64,000 bases of DNA from CAWBRY01 sp963791295. Lineage in GTDB: Bacteria > Bacteroidota > Bacteroidia > Chitinophagales > Chitinophagaceae. Position numbers and translations under genes: made by a program. The stretch is taken from assembly GCA_963791295.1 (NCBI GenBank), contig CAWBRY010000001.1, forward strand, positions 1,302,001 through 1,366,000. The letters are read 5' to 3'. Under the pieces are notes generated by a model, which saw only the letters and a program-made list of their open reading frames with translations, was not told where the DNA came from and ran no database searches. This document shows positions 25,828 to 35,573 of the stretch, piece by piece. Each line of letters begins with the position of its first letter. The first letter of the stretch is position 1.

Positions 25828-28800
25828 ATGACGAAGAATCACAAAATGCGTAGCCTACCCCAGAGAATCGCAAGAGTCATTGTAAAATCTTTCCTTTTTA
25901 TTATTCTGTTCATCCTGGTCATTTTTATACTGATCCTTCTGCCTCCCGTACAGAACCTGATCAAGCATAAAGCTGTGCATTTTCTCGAAAATAAACTTCA
26001 TACTAAGATTGAAATTGGAAGCATCTATCTGGGATTACCCAGGACGATCATCATCGAGGATCTTTATGTCCAGGATAGAAAGCAAGACACCTTAGCGTAT
26101 GCAGGCAGCTTAAGAATAAATGTCGGGTTGTGGAAGCTGATCTTCAAAAGTGAGATGGATATTAATAAAATTGAATTAAACAATAGTACGCTCAAGATAA
26201 AACGCGAATGGCCTGACACGACATTCAATTTTCAATTCATTGTAGATGCTTTTTCTCCTTCTAAAGACGAATCAAAGAAGGATACAACGAAAACTTCTTC
26301 TCCCATCTCTATTCATTCGGTAGTTCTCGATAAAATAAGGTTGGTGATGAGTGATACCGTCACTGGTAACAATGCAGTAGTCATGCTGAACCATTTCGAT
26401 ACACGGATCGATAAGATAGATCCCGGTCAATCAGTTTACGATGTACCGGTGATCAATATCAACGGGCTTACAACCAGCATCTACCAATATAAGCCTCTTC
26501 TTGAACCCGATCCTATCGCAAAAGATATCGTCGAAGCCAAACAGCCTATTGCCCTTCAACTGCTACTCGATAAAATTGGATTGGAAAATATTCATCTCGA
26601 CTACCGAAATGACGTATCTGCATTGTATAGTAATATTAATTTGAATGAGGCAGCCATAGATGTAAAAACGCTTGATCTTTCAAAACGGATAATCAGCCTT
26701 TCTGATCTTTCTTTGCAGCAGCTAATGGCAACGGTCAAATTGGGAAAAAAGGAACAGGCCAAAATAGTCGCAAAGGAAACCAAACAGGAAATAAAAAGCC
26801 AGGCTGATGCCGGTTGGCGGATCGAAGCAGCTTCCGTCAAACTGGATAACAATGCAATCAGGTTTGACAACGAAAACAGTCCCGTGCAACCAAACGGTAT
26901 GGACTACGCGCATCTTCATGCTGATTCGCTCACCCTGCACCTAAATAATTTATTGTTCAGTCCCGATTCCATTTCAGGCGAGATCACCAAAGGAAACGTA
27001 AAAGAAAAAAGTGGCTTTGAGCTCCAGGAACTGGAGGGAAGTTTTTTATATGGAAGTACCGGAGGCTATATAAGAAATCTTCATCTTAAGACTCCTGCCA
27101 CCGACCTTAAACGGGATATCGTTTTTCAATACCCATCACTCGCCGCCATCAAGTCGAACCCTGGCATTATTGAAATCACTGCGGATATTCCGAGCAGTCG
27201 ATTAGGCGTAACTGATATCCTGACCTTTGTTCCCGATCTTCGGAAACAACCTGCCTTTGCAAATACCGGCGCGACATGGTATATAACAGGGAAAATAAAC
27301 GGGCGGCTAAACAATCTCAATATAAATAAATTGTCGTTTCGGGGTTTTTCCGGAACGGCTCTCGACCTGAATGGAAAGATCGTGGGACTTCCAGACATGA
27401 AGAAGGTGAAGGCTGACCTGGCTTTAAACAATCTCACCACCAATAAAGCCGACATGGCTTTATTTCTTCCGGCAGGCAGCATACCCAGCAATATTTCACT
27501 CCCAACTTACCTCCACGCAAATGGAAAGATTAATGGAGATATAGCGGGGATGAAGGCAGACCTGGCTCTTCAAACCAACTATGGCGATGCAAATGTGAAT
27601 GGGCTGTTTAAAGAATATACAAATCCTCAGCAGATAAGTTATGATGCCACTATAGGAGTGAAATCCCTGAATGTCGGAATGATCATGCATCAAGAACAAA
27701 AAATTGGGGTTGTCTCTGCCTCATTTAAGATCAAAGGAATTGGTACAGATCCTAAAACGGCGCACGCCGAACTTGATGGCACGATTCAATCGGCTGTGCT
27801 GAATGGTTATGACTATCGTGATTTAACCCTAAAAGGCAGAATTGCCAATCAACAAGCAACTATCGACGCTGCGATAATGGATCCAAATATTCATTTTGCA
27901 TTGAACGGGAGCGCGGACCTCACAAAGGAATATCCATCTGTGATTGTTCATCTGACTATTGATAGCATTAAAGCGCAACCATTGAACCTGGCATCCAATC
28001 TCGTGGTGTACCGAGGGAACTTGGATGCCGATATTCCTGTCACCAACCCCGACAAGTTGGAGGGGAAAATATTGTTGACACAAACGCTTTTAGTCAATGG
28101 TGATAAAAGAATTCAATTGGACACTATGCAGCTGCTTGCCGGAGTTGCTGACTCTGGAAACTATATTAGGTTGATCAGTGATGCCGGAAGCGCCGAATTA
28201 ACCGGTAATTATCGATTGACGGAGTTAGGCTATATTTTCCAACAAGCCATACAGCCCTATTTTGCTGTCATGCCTACTCAAGTGGCTGCAACAAAACTGC
28301 AACCTTATGATTTCAATTTGAATGCAACTATAGTGAATAGTCCCATATTAAATGTGGTCATGCCAGGCCTGACGAAAACTGACCCCATTACTCTTCGAAG
28401 TCATTTTGGCGATGCATCAGGTTGGAATGCCACGGTTACCGCTCCGTTTATTGATATGAGCGGAAGTATTGTTAAAAATCTGGCCCTCCAGGCAGGGACA
28501 GAACAAAACAAAATAAATCTCAAAGCAAACGTCGATCAATTATCCAGCGGGGGCATGGCATTGATCAATGCTGCTGTCACAGCGACCATTGCAGATAATA
28601 AGATTGATTTTTTATTTAATAGTAAAGGCAGCACCGGGAAAGACCGATATAATCTTTCAGCAATCCTGCAACAACCTAGTCCTGGAAATTATAGCCTCTC
28701 CATCAAACCGGCGGATCTAATTCTGAATTATGAACCGTGGTCGATTGGGCCCAACAATGCATTGTTGGTAAGAGGCAGTGATATAAATGCCAGGGATTTT

Positions 28801-30927
28801 GTTCTACAGAAAAATGGACAGGTATTTACACTGGCCTCAGCTTCAACGAATATTAATTCGCCACTGGAAGCCGCGTTTTCCAATTTCAAGTTAGCTACTA
28901 TAACGGCATTCTTTCAACAGGACGCGTCATTGACGGACGGGACAATGAACGGTAAGCTGCTTTTGACAAATCTTAGTTCCAATCCTGTGTTCACAGGAGA
29001 TCTCACTATCGACAACCTCGCTATCCAAAAAGACACCGTAGGCAACGTAAAGATCCTGATGAATAACAAATCGCCTAATACTTACTATGCCGATGTGAGG
29101 ATCAGTGGCCGAGGCAATGATGTCCAGTTGACCGGAAATTATTATCCGGAGGCAGTCAGCAACAACAATTTTGATTTTGCAATTGATATAGTAGCGTTGC
29201 CTTTGACCACAGCTCAGGCCTTTTCTCAAGGCGCCATAACCGATGCAAGCGGTTTTATCAAGGGCAAGTTTACGTTCAAGGGGACTGCAAAAGATCCTTC
29301 AATAATGGGTGATTTGAATTTTGATAAGGCTGCATTCAATCTTCGTATGTTGAACAGCTACTTTACGATTGACCAGGAGAGGATCAAAGTAACAGATGAA
29401 GGATTTACCTTCAATGACTTTGCAGTAAAAGATTCTGCCGGAAATACATTGTCGGTGAATGGAACTGCAGCCACTCATAATTTTCAGAACTATCAATTTG
29501 ATCTGACAGTAAGAGCAAATGACTTCCGTGCCTTGAATAGTACGAAGATGCACAACCGGTATTTCTATGGGCAATTATATTTCAATACCAATATGAGGAT
29601 CACCGGAACGGAGGCTGCACCGGTGGTGGATGGACGTCTTACAGTAAATGAAAAAACAAAAGTCACCATCGTGTTGCCACAGGCAGAACCTGGTATAGTG
29701 GATAGGGAAGGAGTGGTTGAATTTGTAGACCTGAGTGCGGGTGTCAATGATTCACTTTTTCTTTCTGCACTCGATTCGTTGAATACCGTCGGATTTACCG
29801 GTATGGATATTTCCATGAATCTTCAATTGGATAAGGAGGCTGAGATCACATTGGTCATCGATGAGGGCAATGGAGATTTTTTGAATTTGAAAGGTGAAGC
29901 CTCGATCACTGCGGACGTGGATCGTGCGGGAAAGATTTTTATGTCAGGTTCATATGAACTGGAGCAGGGTGCTTATGAAATTTCTTTCAATCTGTTGCGT
30001 CGCCGGTTTGCCATTCAAAAAGGTAGTCGCATTACCTGGCAGGGAGAACCTACCAAGGCAGATGTAGACATTACAGCGATTTATACGGTTAATACTTCGC
30101 CGCTGGACCTGGTGAAAAATCAATTGTCGGAAGGAATAACCGCCAGTCAACGGAATACCTATCTGCAAAAGCTTCCTTTTGAAGTCACATTGAGGATGAC
30201 CGGAGAGTTGATGAAGCCGTTGATCACATTTGATATCAGGCTTCCCGAGAACAAGAGCTTCCAGGTATCCAATGATATTATTACATTGGTAAAAACAAGA
30301 CTTGATCAACTTAGGCAGGAGGAAGGGGAAATGAACAAGCAGGTATTCTCCTTGTTGTTGTTGAGCAGATTTGTGGCAGAAAATCCTTTTGCATCGAGTG
30401 GAGGTGGCACGAATGTCAGTACGCTCGCGCGACAAAGTGTTAGCAGGCTTTTGACGGAACAGTTAAACCGCCTGGCCTCCGACCTGGTAACAGGTTTTGA
30501 GTTGAATTTCGACGTTCAATCCTCCGAAGATTACACGACCGGCAGTCGTAAAGATCGCACCGATCTGAATGTAGGAATTTCCAAAAGGCTCATGAATGAT
30601 CGTCTAACCGTTACCGTTGGAAGTAATTTTGAATTGGAAGGGCCACAAAGCCCAAATAGTCAAACAAATAATATTGCCGGAAACGTGGCGCTGGATTATA
30701 AGATAAGCAAGGATGGACGTTATTTGTTGCGTGCGTATCGCAAGAACGATTATCAGGGTATCATCGATGGATATGTCATTGAAACGGGAGTAGGCTTCAT
30801 CATTACCGTCGACTATAATCGATTTAAAGATATTTTCCGCTCACGGCGCGCCCGGCAACGAGACCGTGAAGCCAGGCAGAAAAATGAAACGAGCTCGGTA
30901 ATTGAAAAGATTCCTACAAAAGAGTAG
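25828..30927 (+). CDS. tamB: Translocation and assembly module protein TamB
   Basis: A very large (1,699 aa) AsmA/TamB-superfamily protein that spans the periplasm as a long lipid-conducting beta structure and works with a TamA/TamL barrel in outer-membrane assembly and homeostasis. It has an N-terminal transmembrane anchor (about residues 15-38, SFLFIILFILVIFILILLP in part), then more than 1,000 residues of repeating short strands. The C-terminal TamB (DUF490) domain includes FMSGSYELEQGAYEISFNLL and RRRFAIQKGSRITWQGEPTK. It is followed by a barrel-insertion-like tail rich in charge. Intact, without a single frame break in 5.1 kb. The stop TAG is one base before the ATG of the next gene. Confidence 0.93.
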   Translation: MTKNHKMRSLPQRIARVIVKSFLFIILFILVIFILILLPPVQNLIKHKAVHFLENKLHTKIEIGSIYLGLPRTIIIEDLYVQDRKQDTLAYAGSLRINVGLWKLIFKSEMDINKIELNNSTLKIKREWPDTTFNFQFIVDAFSPSKDESKKDTTKTSSPISIHSVVLDKIRLVMSDTVTGNNAVVMLNHFDTRIDKIDPGQSVYDVPVININGLTTSIYQYKPLLEPDPIAKDIVEAKQPIALQLLLDKIGLENIHLDYRNDVSALYSNINLNEAAIDVKTLDLSKRIISLSDLSLQQLMATVKLGKKEQAKIVAKETKQEIKSQADAGWRIEAASVKLDNNAIRFDNENSPVQPNGMDYAHLHADSLTLHLNNLLFSPDSISGEITKGNVKEKSGFELQELEGSFLYGSTGGYIRNLHLKTPATDLKRDIVFQYPSLAAIKSNPGIIEITADIPSSRLGVTDILTFVPDLRKQPAFANTGATWYITGKINGRLNNLNINKLSFRGFSGTALDLNGKIVGLPDMKKVKADLALNNLTTNKADMALFLPAGSIPSNISLPTYLHANGKINGDIAGMKADLALQTNYGDANVNGLFKEYTNPQQISYDATIGVKSLNVGMIMHQEQKIGVVSASFKIKGIGTDPKTAHAELDGTIQSAVLNGYDYRDLTLKGRIANQQATIDAAIMDPNIHFALNGSADLTKEYPSVIVHLTIDSIKAQPLNLASNLVVYRGNLDADIPVTNPDKLEGKILLTQTLLVNGDKRIQLDTMQLLAGVADSGNYIRLISDAGSAELTGNYRLTELGYIFQQAIQPYFAVMPTQVAATKLQPYDFNLNATIVNSPILNVVMPGLTKTDPITLRSHFGDASGWNATVTAPFIDMSGSIVKNLALQAGTEQNKINLKANVDQLSSGGMALINAAVTATIADNKIDFLFNSKGSTGKDRYNLSAILQQPSPGNYSLSIKPADLILNYEPWSIGPNNALLVRGSDINARDFVLQKNGQVFTLASASTNINSPLEAAFSNFKLATITAFFQQDASLTDGTMNGKLLLTNLSSNPVFTGDLTIDNLAIQKDTVGNVKILMNNKSPNTYYADVRISGRGNDVQLTGNYYPEAVSNNNFDFAIDIVALPLTTAQAFSQGAITDASGFIKGKFTFKGTAKDPSIMGDLNFDKAAFNLRMLNSYFTIDQERIKVTDEGFTFNDFAVKDSAGNTLSVNGTAATHNFQNYQFDLTVRANDFRALNSTKMHNRYFYGQLYFNTNMRITGTEAAPVVDGRLTVNEKTKVTIVLPQAEPGIVDREGVVEFVDLSAGVNDSLFLSALDSLNTVGFTGMDISMNLQLDKEAEITLVIDEGNGDFLNLKGEASITADVDRAGKIFMSGSYELEQGAYEISFNLLRRRFAIQKGSRITWQGEPTKADVDITAIYTVNTSPLDLVKNQLSEGITASQRNTYLQKLPFEVTLRMTGELMKPLITFDIRLPENKSFQVSNDIITLVKTRLDQLRQEEGEMNKQVFSLLLLSRFVAENPFASSGGGTNVSTLARQSVSRLLTEQLNRLASDLVTGFELNFDVQSSEDYTTGSRKDRTDLNVGISKRLMNDRLTVTVGSNFELEGPQSPNSQTNNIAGNVALDYKISKDGRYLLRAYRKNDYQGIIDGYVIETGVGFIITVDYNRFKDIFRSRRARQRDREARQKNETSSVIEKIPTKE

Positions 30928-30928
30928 T

Positions 30929-33217
30929 ATGCGAAGGGCAGGATGGATCTATATCGCGATTTTGAGTTTCTTGAGCGCATGCAGTAGTACGCGCAGAATT
31001 CCTGACGGGGATGCGCTATACACCGGAGCCAGCGTTGTTGTAGAAGATACAGCGCTTTCAGCTAAGACAAAGAAAGCGCTGCGAACCGATCTGTCAGCGC
31101 TAACAAGGCCCAAGCCCAACACCAAATTTCTTGGTATGCGGGTCCGGTTATTCTTCTATAATCTGGCGGGTAATCCCAAAAAGAAGCATTCGCCTGCCTC
31201 ATTCATAAAAAATAAGCTAGGAGAGCCGCCAGTTTTATTGAGTGACGTGAACCTGGAGCACAACCGTCAAGTGTTGCAAAGTCATTTAGAAAACCGCGGC
31301 TATTTTCAGGCAATCGTGGAAGCCGACACGGTTGTCAAAAATAAAAAGGCCTCTGCTACCTATACTGCGAGGCCGGCTGTTCAATACGCAATTAACGAGG
31401 TGATATTCGAACAGGATAGCTCGGTGTTACAGAAAAATATTTTCGCATCGTCCAGGGAATCTTTGTTGAAGCCCGGTGATCCATTTGACCTGGCTGCTAT
31501 TAAAAATGAACGAATCCGCATAGATAATTACCTAAAGGAAAGAGGATTCTATTATTTTGATCCGGACTACCTGATCATCCAAACCGATAGCACCGTTGGC
31601 GAACACAAGGTCAATCTCTATGTAAAGGTGAAGCCGGCAACACCGCAGAATGAACGAAAGCTCTACACTATTAACGAAGTATTTATTTATCCCAACTATC
31701 GATTGAACGCAACCAACGCAGACACATCGAAGGAGAATGCAGTCTACTACAAAAGGTATTACGTGGTTGACAAGCGAAAGGTATATAAACCGCAGTTGTT
31801 TGAACGTTCTATGCAATTTAATCCGGGTGATGTCTATAATCGCACCGATCACGGTCAGACCATCAATCGGTTGGCCAGCCTGGGAGTGTTCAAATTTGTG
31901 AAGAACCGGTTCGAAAATGTGCCGGGCGTTGATTCTCCCAAGCTCAATGCATATTACTATTTAACGTCGCTTCCCCGAAAATCATTGAGGGCTGAAGTAA
32001 ATGCGAGTACGAAATCAAACAATCTGACCGGCTCCTCTGTCACGGTCGGTTTCAAGAACCGAAATATGTTCAGAGGTGGCGAATTGTTTACGCTTGATTT
32101 TACCGGTGGATTTGAAGTCCAGATTAGCGGACAACTCAGGGGATATAATACCTTCCGCATCGGTGCTGAATCGAATTTATTTTTCCCAAAATTCCTGACG
32201 CCTGGATTTTCCTTTAATCCAAAGGGAAATTTTGTGCCGCGTACCAAACTATTGCTGGGGTATGATATATTGACCAAAGCAAAATTGTACACGATGAACT
32301 CATTTCGTGCTGGCTTCGGTTACACGTGGAGGCGAAATATTCGAATTGAGCATCAGTTTGATCCAATTGCAATCAATTATGTTCAGCCTATAGAAGTTAC
32401 CCAGCAATACCTTGATAGTGCTGCAGGCAACCCCACGTTGCTGAAAGCAGTGGAAAAGCAATTTATTCTGGGATCCAGTTATAACTATAACTACGATCAA
32501 CTGGCAGGGAATGCTCATATGAAAGGAATTTATTTTAATGGAAACATCGATCTGTCGGGGAACATAGCAGGGATCCTGTCCGGTGCGAATGCAAAGTCGG
32601 GTAAGCCGGTAAATATCTTTGGTGCCCAATTTGCACAATATGTCAGGCTCGAAGGCGATCTGAGATTTTATCGCCAAGTATCTAAGACAACGGTGTGGGC
32701 TAACCGCTTAATTGTCGGATTCGGATATCCATACGGTAATTCGACCGAGTTGCCATTCATCAAGCAATTCTTTGTCGGAGGCACGAACAGCATCCGGGCA
32801 TTCCGTAGCCGTTCACTTGGTCCCGGGACATATAAAGATACCGTCCGTGCATTCTTACCGGACCAATCAGGCGACATTAAAGTGGAAGTGAATACTGAAC
32901 TGAGAGCCAAGTTGTTTGCCATCGTCTATGGCGCTCTGTTTATCGACGCTGGCAATATCTGGTTATATAATAGAGATCCCTTACGGCCGGGAGGGCATTT
33001 TACAAAAGACTTCTTAAGCCAATTTGCAGTTGGTACAGGCGTTGGACTCCGCTTTGATGTAACGTTTTTGGTTGTCCGTTTTGATGTAGCGTTTCCGCTG
33101 CGTAAGCCATGGTTAAGTCCTGGGCAGCGTTGGGTAATTAATGATATACGGTTTAGTGATCCGAGCTGGCGAAAAGAAAATGTAGTGTACAACCTGGGGA
33201 TTGGCTATCCATTCTAA
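30929..33217 (+). CDS. tamL: BamA/TamA-family outer-membrane lipoprotein barrel (TamL)
   Basis: About 762 aa: a lipoprotein signal (MRRAGWIYIAILSFLSAC, lipid cysteine at residue 18), POTRA-like modules (about 80-330) and a C-terminal 16-strand Omp85 barrel (about 380-762) with the L6-loop motif region FVGGTNSIRAFRSRSLGPG and the last strand ENVVYNLGIGYPF. Gram-negative TamA is not lipidated; lipidated TamL partners of TamB are typical of Bacteroidota. ATG 30929 is chosen because it directly follows the tamB stop and starts a proper signal peptide; TTG 30902 would overlap tamB. Confidence 0.9.
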   Translation: MRRAGWIYIAILSFLSACSSTRRIPDGDALYTGASVVVEDTALSAKTKKALRTDLSALTRPKPNTKFLGMRVRLFFYNLAGNPKKKHSPASFIKNKLGEPPVLLSDVNLEHNRQVLQSHLENRGYFQAIVEADTVVKNKKASATYTARPAVQYAINEVIFEQDSSVLQKNIFASSRESLLKPGDPFDLAAIKNERIRIDNYLKERGFYYFDPDYLIIQTDSTVGEHKVNLYVKVKPATPQNERKLYTINEVFIYPNYRLNATNADTSKENAVYYKRYYVVDKRKVYKPQLFERSMQFNPGDVYNRTDHGQTINRLASLGVFKFVKNRFENVPGVDSPKLNAYYYLTSLPRKSLRAEVNASTKSNNLTGSSVTVGFKNRNMFRGGELFTLDFTGGFEVQISGQLRGYNTFRIGAESNLFFPKFLTPGFSFNPKGNFVPRTKLLLGYDILTKAKLYTMNSFRAGFGYTWRRNIRIEHQFDPIAINYVQPIEVTQQYLDSAAGNPTLLKAVEKQFILGSSYNYNYDQLAGNAHMKGIYFNGNIDLSGNIAGILSGANAKSGKPVNIFGAQFAQYVRLEGDLRFYRQVSKTTVWANRLIVGFGYPYGNSTELPFIKQFFVGGTNSIRAFRSRSLGPGTYKDTVRAFLPDQSGDIKVEVNTELRAKLFAIVYGALFIDAGNIWLYNRDPLRPGGHFTKDFLSQFAVGTGVGLRFDVTFLVVRFDVAFPLRKPWLSPGQRWVINDIRFSDPSWRKENVVYNLGIGYPF

Positions 33218-33248
33218 ATTATTTTGATTCCAGGTATTGCAACAAAAA

Positions 33249-33272
33249 AGGGTTTTGGTATTACCAAAACCC
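33249..33272. terminator. Bidirectional terminator: tamL (+) and TPP riboswitch platform (-)
   Basis: GGGTTTTGGT (33250-33259) and ACCAAAACCC (33263-33272) form a 10-bp stem with a 3-nt loop. On the - strand it is followed by six T; on the + strand by TTGTTTCTTTTT. It lies 32 nt after the tamL stop and 13 nt after the riboswitch aptamer. Confidence 0.85.
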
Positions 33273-33285
33273 CTTGTTTCTTTTT

Positions 33286-33368
33286 CTTTTTCCTTCGCCG
33301 GCATTACCCGGATCAGGTGTTGTGGGTATATTCTCAGGTTTTCACTTTTGAACCACCCCTAGAAAAAG
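33286..33368 (-). promoter_or_regulatory. TPP (THI-element) riboswitch with no thiamine gene downstream
   Basis: Reading the - strand: P1 CTTTTTC (33368-33362) pairs GAAAAAG (33292-33286). In order it has AGGGGTG, CTGAGA, ATACCC, then CACCTGATCCGG, GTAATGCCGGCG and AAGG, the conserved thiamine-pyrophosphate aptamer core, with the pyrimidine-binding and pyrophosphate-binding helices complete. A terminator hairpin with U-tail follows 13 nt later (33272-33244). Beyond that the - strand is antisense to tamL and no leftward gene occurs until about 24.5 kb. Confidence 0.9.
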
Positions 33369-33465
33369 ATTTTACATTATAAATCCAGCCAAAACTGTGC
33401 CAACGGGTAGAGTTTTTCTTGTTTTTTCACGATAGTACTTATCTTCAAACATAAAATTTTAATCA

Positions 33466-33933
33466 ATGAAATTCGGATCCACCATCATTCTGACTTGCGT
33501 CATCATGTTATCCTGCACTTCCAGAACCACACAGAAGGAGGAGAAGCCAACTTCGCTTCCCATCGTTGGCACGTGGAAACTGATTTCCGGTACGCTTATT
33601 GAAAAAGGAGATACAGCCGTTACTGATTATACGAAGAACCTTTCATTTATCAAGATCATTAATAACACGCATTTTGCTTTTTTGAAGCATGATTTAAATA
33701 AAGGAAAAGATTCTACGGCTGACTTCGGATGCGGCGGTGGTAGCTATACTCTTAAGGACAGCACATATACAGAGCACCTGGAGTATTGTAATGACCGGCA
33801 ATGGGAGGGAAATGATTTCCAGTTTACAGTCACGATTCGCAACGACACACTCGTTCAAAGTGGTGTGGAAAAGATTGAAGGGGCTGGTGTGGATCGCTTA
33901 AATATTGAGAAATATTCCCGGATCAAAGAATGA
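33466..33933 (+). CDS. Lipocalin-like lipoprotein
   Basis: A 155-aa lipoprotein (signal with ILTCVIMLSCTSR, lipid cysteine at residue 17). The mature part begins PIVGTWKLISGTLIEKGD, the GxW start common to lipocalin-like/DUF4488-type proteins of Bacteroidota, followed by short strands (FIKIINNTHFAFLKHD). Function unknown. It stands 33 nt before the Nramp-like gene and may be transcribed with it. Confidence 0.7.
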   Translation: MKFGSTIILTCVIMLSCTSRTTQKEEKPTSLPIVGTWKLISGTLIEKGDTAVTDYTKNLSFIKIINNTHFAFLKHDLNKGKDSTADFGCGGGSYTLKDSTYTEHLEYCNDRQWEGNDFQFTVTIRNDTLVQSGVEKIEGAGVDRLNIEKYSRIKE

Positions 33934-33965
33934 CGATATAATATATCGAGAGAGAAAAGGAGTGA

Positions 33966-35210
33966 ATGAAGAAGATAAAAAAGTTTTTCTCAACATTGGG
34001 GCCTGGGTTGGTGACGGGGGCCGCTGATGATGATCCCTCAGGTATAGCAACCTATTCGCAGGCCGGCGCTCAATTTGGATTCTCCACGCTATGGACTGCG
34101 CTGCTGACTTTTCCTCTAATGGCCTCGATTCAGGAAATGTGTGCCCGGATAGGCTTAGTGACTTCAAAGGGGCTCACCGGAACTCTCAAACAATACTACC
34201 CACGCTGGCTACTGGCCATGATGGTAGTATTCAGCGCCCCTGCCATCATATTGAACATCGGATCGGATATCGCCGGAATGGGCGCCGTATCTCATTTATT
34301 ATTTCCTTCCGTGCATTCTGCGGTCTTCTGCATTTTTTTTACGGCCTTACTCATCATTTTGATCATTTATCTTCCTTATCAAAGGATTGCACGAATTCTT
34401 AAATACCTCTGCCTTTCCCTGCTTGTGTATTTTGTAGTGCCATTCCTTACTCATGCCAACCTGGGAGAGATATTGAAGCATACTTTTATTCCGACAATTA
34501 AATTCGATAAGGATTTCTTTGGCATTCTCGTCGCAATCCTTGGAACGACGATCTCTCCTTACCTTTTTTTCTGGCAAGCCACAATGGAAGTAGAAGAATT
34601 AAAAAAAGGAGGTCGTGTTGTGATGGTTAATAAGACCCTGATGAAAGAGGTAAGAAAAGACGTGGATGTCGGCATGTTGTTTTCAAACCTGGTCATGTAT
34701 TTTACCATTCTGACCACAGCCACTGTGTTATTCCAGAACGGTATACACAAGATCGAGACCGTCGAGCAGGCGGCAGAGGCACTGAAACCATTAGCAGGGG
34801 ATTTCGCCTACTATCTGTTTGCATTTGGTGTGATCGGCACCGGCCTCCTTACTATCCCGGTACTAAGCGGCTCTCTTTCTTATATTTTTTCTGAGGCATT
34901 TGGATGGAAGGGAGGTTTGGATAAAAGTTTCCGCAAGGCCAAGCCCTTTTATGCAGTCATCACTATTTCACTCCTTTTGGGTCTGGCGATAAATTACCTG
35001 GGCATCAGTCCGATCAATGCGTTATTATATACGGCTATCCTGTACGGCATCACCGCTCCAGTGATGATCGCGGTGATATTGCATATCGGTAACAATAAAA
35101 AGATCATGAAAAAGTTTGTGAACACCCGCACCTCTAACGTGCTGGGCTGGGTGACTTTTGCCATCATGGGTATTGCTGCTTTATTCCTTTTGTACGTTTC
35201 TTTTTTCTAG
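33966..35210 (+). CDS. Nramp-related divalent metal transporter
   Basis: A 414-aa transporter with about 11 hydrophobic segments. The first helix reads GPGLVTGAADDDPSGIATYS: the Nramp metal-site motif DPGN is replaced by DDPSG. The sixth-helix region reads GVIGTGLLTIPVLSGSLSY and lacks the metal-binding methionine seen in Mn/Fe Nramps. Both features are those of the Nramp-related branch that includes Mg2+ transporters, so Mg2+ or a broad divalent range is more likely than strict Mn2+/Fe2+. Substrate is inference. Confidence 0.85.
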   Translation: MKKIKKFFSTLGPGLVTGAADDDPSGIATYSQAGAQFGFSTLWTALLTFPLMASIQEMCARIGLVTSKGLTGTLKQYYPRWLLAMMVVFSAPAIILNIGSDIAGMGAVSHLLFPSVHSAVFCIFFTALLIILIIYLPYQRIARILKYLCLSLLVYFVVPFLTHANLGEILKHTFIPTIKFDKDFFGILVAILGTTISPYLFFWQATMEVEELKKGGRVVMVNKTLMKEVRKDVDVGMLFSNLVMYFTILTTATVLFQNGIHKIETVEQAAEALKPLAGDFAYYLFAFGVIGTGLLTIPVLSGSLSYIFSEAFGWKGGLDKSFRKAKPFYAVITISLLLGLAINYLGISPINALLYTAILYGITAPVMIAVILHIGNNKKIMKKFVNTRTSNVLGWVTFAIMGIAALFLLYVSFF

Positions 35211-35373
35211 ACAGGCGTTCTCAATCGCATTCGGGGAAAATTATCTACGTAATTGAATTATTTTCTTTTAAAGTGCCGATAATGCCTTTAGGCATGGAAT
35301 TTTCATTAGGCATAGTAAGGGTTTAAAAACTGAGCAACCTGTATGGAAACAAAAAACTCCATAAAGATCTATT

Positions 35374-35541
35374 ATGAAAAATTTCTTTTCATTTGTATGT
35401 ATTCTCTGCCTAACTCTTAGTTTTGGTTGCTCAGTAGCAGGGGGAATTTTTAAAGCGGGTGTATGGATAGGCGTGATCGTTGTTGTGTGTATTGTAGGCA
35501 CCACTATTTTCCTCGTTTCGCGTGCTTCTAACAAGAGTTAA
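35374..35541 (+). CDS. Tiny lipoprotein/membrane protein (55 aa)
   Basis: Reads MKNFFSFVCILCLTLSFGCS, then VAGGIFKAGVWIGVIVVVCI and VGTTIFLVSRASNKS. The lipobox-like LSFGC at residues 15-19 is followed by one transmembrane helix (about 29-47), a layout (Cys, GGIFKAG, helix, SR tail) shared by many very small Bacteroidota proteins often mislabelled in databases. It stands alone between the Nramp-related and NUDIX genes. Confidence 0.7.
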   Translation: MKNFFSFVCILCLTLSFGCSVAGGIFKAGVWIGVIVVVCIVGTTIFLVSRASNKS

Positions 35542-35573
35542 GCACTGTCATTCCAATACATAAGTTCAGCTCC

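Noticed and set aside
33286..33465. TPP riboswitch controlling the lipocalin-like gene at 33466
   Set aside because: The aptamer reads on the - strand, away from that gene.
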